Of a stretch of 64,000 nt of DNA, positions 61,140 to 64,000 are shown in pieces. Origin of the DNA: Actinomadura xylanilytica (GTDB lineage: Bacteria; Actinomycetota; Actinomycetes; Streptosporangiales; Streptosporangiaceae); assembly GCF_030283145.1 (NCBI RefSeq), contig NZ_JASNWE010000008.1:62001-126000 (forward strand), read 5' to 3'. Below the pieces are notes generated by a model. That model did no database searches. It saw nothing but the letters and a program-made list of their open reading frames with translations, and was not told the DNA's origin. Both the position numbers and the translations under genes were made by a program. The first letter of the stretch is position 1; each line of letters begins with the position of its first letter.

Positions 61140-61838
61140 ATGGTGGAGATCGCATCGGGCGCCGTCCCCAGCCCCAACATCTGGAACGCCCCGCAGCTGT
61201 ACGAGATCGAGAACCGCGCCGCCGACCCGGACGGGACGCTGGAGTCGGCGATGCGCGCCATCCGCCCGTGGGACGGCGCGACGGTGCTCGACCTCGGCTG
61301 CGGCACCGGCTACCACCTGCCCGCCTTCGCGCGGGACGCGGCGCGGGTGGTCGGGGTGGAACCGCACGCCGGGCTCGCGGCGGCGGCCCGGCGGCGCGTC
61401 CGCGGGCTGCCGAACGTCGCGGTGCGCGTCGGCGCGGCACAGGCGCTGCCGCTGCCGGACGCGTCGGTCGACGTGGTGCACGTCCGCTGGGCCTACTTCT
61501 TCGGGCCCGGCTGCGAGCCGGGGCTGGCCGAGCTCGACCGCGTGGTGCGGCGCGGCGGCGCCATCTTCGTCATCGACAACGACGCGACCCGGTCCACCTT
61601 CGGCGGCTGGTTCCGGCGGAGCCTGCCGTCCTACGACCCGGGGGCCGTCGAGCGGTTCTGGTCGCGGCGCGGATTCTCCCGCGAGCCGCTGATGATCCGC
61701 TGGTCGTTCCAGAGCCGGGACGACCTGGCCGCGGTGCTGCGGATCGAGTTCCCCGCCGAGCTGGCCGCCGCGTGCCTGCGCGAGCATCCCGGGCTGGAGG
61801 TGGACTACGCGGTGAATCTGTGGTGGCGTTGCCCTTGA
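61140..61838 (+). CDS. SAM-dependent methyltransferase (class I)
   Basis: A 232-residue methyltransferase. Motif I is VLDLGCGTGYHLPAF near residues 49-63, the acidic end of strand 2 is VGVEPHAGL, and motif post-II reads LPLPDASVDVVHVRWAYFFG. The substrate is unknown; it is not in an obvious biosynthetic cluster. It starts at the ATG at 61140, after a 157-bp gap from the divergent isomerase-like gene. Confidence 0.88.
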   Translation: MVEIASGAVPSPNIWNAPQLYEIENRAADPDGTLESAMRAIRPWDGATVLDLGCGTGYHLPAFARDAARVVGVEPHAGLAAAARRRVRGLPNVAVRVGAAQALPLPDASVDVVHVRWAYFFGPGCEPGLAELDRVVRRGGAIFVIDNDATRSTFGGWFRRSLPSYDPGAVERFWSRRGFSREPLMIRWSFQSRDDLAAVLRIEFPAELAAACLREHPGLEVDYAVNLWWRCP

Positions 61839-61937
61839 AGTTACTGACGGGTTGGTCACATTCGGGAATCCACCCTGGCCGCTACTGACCCGCTGTACAA
61901 CAATGGCCGCGCAGACGCCGGAGGGGGAGGACCGACC

Positions 61938-62996
61938 ATGGGCCGTGCCGCCAGGACGAGCCGCACCATCCTTGCCGCGACCGCGCTCGGCGCGGGCGCC
62001 GCCGGAGCCGGGCTCGCCGCGCAGCGCCGCGCCGTGCGCCGGCTCCAGCTCCGGCCCGACCCCTACGCGGGCGAGCCGTTCGGCTCGCTGCGCGGGCGTC
62101 CCGTGCCGGTGCGCGCGGGCGACGGCACCCGCCTGTACGCCGAGATCGACGGCGCCGACCGCACCGACCTGGCCGTGGTCTTCTCGCACGGCTGGACGCT
62201 CACCCAGGACTCCTGGCACTTCCAGCGCAAGGCGCTGCGCGGCCTCGGCCGGCTGGTCTTCTGGGACCAGCGCGGGCACGGCCGCTCCGACGGCGGCGCC
62301 CGCGACGGCTACGCCCTCCCCGGGCTCGCCGGCGACCTGGCCGCGGTGATCGAGCGGACCGTCCCCGAGGACACCCCGGTGGTGCTGGTCGGGCACTCCA
62401 TGGGCGGCATGACGGTCATGCGGTACGCCGACCGGCACCCCGACCTGATCGGCCGCAAGATCGTCGCGGCCGGCCTGCTGTGCACCTCCTCGGGCGGGCT
62501 CGGCGAGGTCGATCTCGGCCTGCCCGCGCTGCTGGCGCGCGGCACCCACCGGGTGCTCCCCCGCGCGCTGCGCGCGGCCGGCGCCGGGTCCCCGCTGATC
62601 GAGAAGGTCCGGCACCTCGGCCGGGACGGCTCGATGCTGATCGAGGACCTGATCGCGTTCGGCCCGGACGCCTCCCCCGCCGCGGTCGCGTTCGCCGAGC
62701 AGATGATGACCGAGACCCGGATGGACGCGCTCACCGACTTCTTCCGCTCGATGATCACGCACCGGGAGATCAGCGACTGCGCCGCCCTGGGCCGGGCCGA
62801 CACCCTGGTCATCGGCGCGGAGCACGACGCGCTCACCCCGGTCGAGCACAGCCTGCGGATCGCCACCCGCGTGCCGTCGGCGCGCCTGGAGGTCGTCCCG
62901 GGGGCCGGCCACATGGCGATGCTGGAGCGGCCGAGCGTCGTCTCCGATCACCTCGGCGACCTGATCGAACGGGCCCGCAAGACCGTGACCGACTGA
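61938..62996 (+). CDS. Alpha/beta hydrolase
   Basis: A 352-residue hydrolase. An N-terminal stretch (ILAATALGAGAAGAGLAAQR) is a signal or anchor helix. The oxyanion region VFSHGWTLTQDSW near residue 75, WDQRGHGRSDGG near residue 108, the nucleophile GHSMGGMTVMRYA near residue 153 and the C-terminal His in GAGHMAMLERP near residue 325 form the catalytic set. It resembles membrane-anchored actinobacterial lipases/hydrolases. Substrate unknown. Confidence 0.9.
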   Translation: MGRAARTSRTILAATALGAGAAGAGLAAQRRAVRRLQLRPDPYAGEPFGSLRGRPVPVRAGDGTRLYAEIDGADRTDLAVVFSHGWTLTQDSWHFQRKALRGLGRLVFWDQRGHGRSDGGARDGYALPGLAGDLAAVIERTVPEDTPVVLVGHSMGGMTVMRYADRHPDLIGRKIVAAGLLCTSSGGLGEVDLGLPALLARGTHRVLPRALRAAGAGSPLIEKVRHLGRDGSMLIEDLIAFGPDASPAAVAFAEQMMTETRMDALTDFFRSMITHREISDCAALGRADTLVIGAEHDALTPVEHSLRIATRVPSARLEVVPGAGHMAMLERPSVVSDHLGDLIERARKTVTD

Positions 62997-63048
62997 GAAC
63001 CCGGCGCGGACCACGGGGATTGTCGGCGGCACCCTCTACGCTTCGCGC

Positions 63049-64000
63049 ATGGCGAAGGCGAAGACGGCGAAGGCCACCTACCGCTGCTCCGACTGCGGCT
63101 GGCAGACCTCCAAGTGGGTGGGGCGCTGTGGCGAGTGCCAGGCGTGGGGCACGGTCACCGAGGCGGGCTCGGCCACCCCGGCGCGGGTGGTCACGGCGGG
63201 CGCGGTGAGCGCTCCGGCCCTGCCGATCGGCCAGGTCGACGTCCGGTCCTCGCAGTCCCGGCCCACCGGCCTCGACGAGCTCGACCGGGTGCTCGGCGGC
63301 GGCATCGTGCCCGGTGCCGTCGTGCTGCTCGCGGGCGAGCCCGGGATCGGCAAGTCGACGCTGCTCCTCGAGGTCGCCGCGCTCGCCTCCACCGCGTCCG
63401 ACTCCGCCGCCGACGCGCAGCGGTTCGCCTCCGCCAACGGCACCGGCACCGGCACCGGCACCGGCCCGGCGGACGGCGCCGCGACGGGGGTTCCGCAGCA
63501 GAGGGGCGGCGGGGAGTCCCTCCCCCGGCAGCCGGCGTCCGAACAGGAAGACCGGACCCCCACTCCCGTGCTCTACATCACCGGTGAGGAGTCGGCCGAG
63601 CAGGTTCGGCTGCGCGCCGACCGGGTCGGCGCGATCACCGACGACCTCTACCTGGCCGCCGAGACCGAGCTGTCGGCCGTGCTCGGGCACATCGAGACCG
63701 TCCGGCCCACCCTGGTGGTGGTCGACTCCATCCAGACGATCGGCACTTCCGAGGTCGACGGCGCCCCCGGCGGCGTCACGCAGATCCGCGAGGTCGCCGC
63801 CAACCTCATCCGGGTCGCCAAGGAGCGCGGCATCACCGTGGTCCTGGTCGGGCACGTGACCAAGGAGGGCGCGATCGCCGGCCCGCGCCTGCTCGAGCAC
63901 CTGGTCGACGTGGTGCTCTACTTCGAGGGCGACCGGCACAGCCGGCTCCGCATGATCCGCGCCGTCAAGAACCGCTACGGCCCCACCGACGAGCTCGGCT
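63049..64000 (+). CDS. radA: DNA repair protein RadA, 3' end cut off by window
   Basis: The first 317 residues of RadA, a DnaB-like/RecA-like helicase for branch migration during recombination. The C4 zinc finger CSDC...CGEC is at residues 13-30, Walker A GEPGIGKST at 96-104, Walker B VVVDSIQT near residue 228, and the RadA-specific KNRYG motif near residue 308. Between LLLEVA (105-110) and VLYITGEES (174-182) there are about 60 residues, where other RadA proteins have roughly ten; this insert is Ala/Ser/Gly-rich and contains a Gly-Thr run coded by a GGCACC repeat (63434-63463). The frame continues beyond the window. Confidence 0.95.
   Translation, partial: MAKAKTAKATYRCSDCGWQTSKWVGRCGECQAWGTVTEAGSATPARVVTAGAVSAPALPIGQVDVRSSQSRPTGLDELDRVLGGGIVPGAVVLLAGEPGIGKSTLLLEVAALASTASDSAADAQRFASANGTGTGTGTGPADGAATGVPQQRGGGESLPRQPASEQEDRTPTPVLYITGEESAEQVRLRADRVGAITDDLYLAAETELSAVLGHIETVRPTLVVVDSIQTIGTSEVDGAPGGVTQIREVAANLIRVAKERGITVVLVGHVTKEGAIAGPRLLEHLVDVVLYFEGDRHSRLRMIRAVKNRYGPTDELG

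Overview
The window is very GC-rich, uses GTG and TTG starts freely, and is densely packed with genes. It carries actinomycete hallmarks: bldC, a bldN-type sigma factor, a Cvn-type GTPase operon, a Rex regulator fused into a hem cluster, and a menaquinone-based respiratory chain. Gene order resembles several Streptomyces neighbourhoods (nuo next to menaquinone genes; ccs/res near hemL; hemB-hemD-hemC-hemA-rex-bldN). The combination fits a sporulating filamentous actinomycete, plausibly of the Thermomonosporaceae (Actinomadura-like); the genus is an inference. No tRNA, rRNA, insertion sequence, CRISPR array or prophage was seen.

Layout. 1-972: end of a conservon (DUF742 protein, GTPase). 973-1473: repeat-filled intergenic DNA. 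1474-18319 (minus): complete 14-gene NADH dehydrogenase I operon nuoA-N, followed by a polyprenyl diphosphate synthase probably making the menaquinone side chain. 18546-20649 (minus): menaquinone reductase and demethylmenaquinone methyltransferase, with a textbook Rex operator between them. 20752-24209: small membrane protein, threonine dehydratase-like enzyme, bldC, and a lethal-factor-like metallopeptidase with a small acidic downstream partner. 24281-28592 (minus): System II cytochrome c maturation (resA, ccdA, resB, ccsB). 28638-36259: phosphatase, hypothetical protein, receptor-type Ser/Thr kinase, LysR regulator, hemL, and a receptor-like pseudokinase. 36383-43261 (minus): primase-like protein, then hemB, hemD fusion, hemC, hemA and rex, with a Rex site upstream of rex. 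43578-50152: glutaredoxin, a membrane/ABM fusion, a bldN-type sigma factor with a stub-sized anti-sigma candidate, HAD hydrolase, acyltransferase, epimerase, a tiny basic ribosomal protein and a BldC-like regulator. 50501-64000: phosphatase and AcuC, esterase, proC, proline dehydrogenase, an LCP protein, an ABC exporter, TetR with a TIM-barrel isomerase, methyltransferase, hydrolase and the start of radA.

How it works together. Much of the window is one respiratory theme: complex I, menaquinone tail and ring chemistry, heme synthesis, cytochrome c assembly, and the NADH/NAD+ sensor Rex. Rex sites lie in front of menJ and rex, and a related GTGA-N6-TCAC palindrome lies in front of nuoA. A second theme is development and signalling (bldC, bldN, kinase and pseudokinase, conservon GTPase). 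The least explained items are a structured repeat family placed just behind stop codons (986-1145, and 55404-55560 in the opposite orientation), the metallopeptidase and small-protein pair, the pseudokinase, and the reduced bldN/anti-sigma unit.
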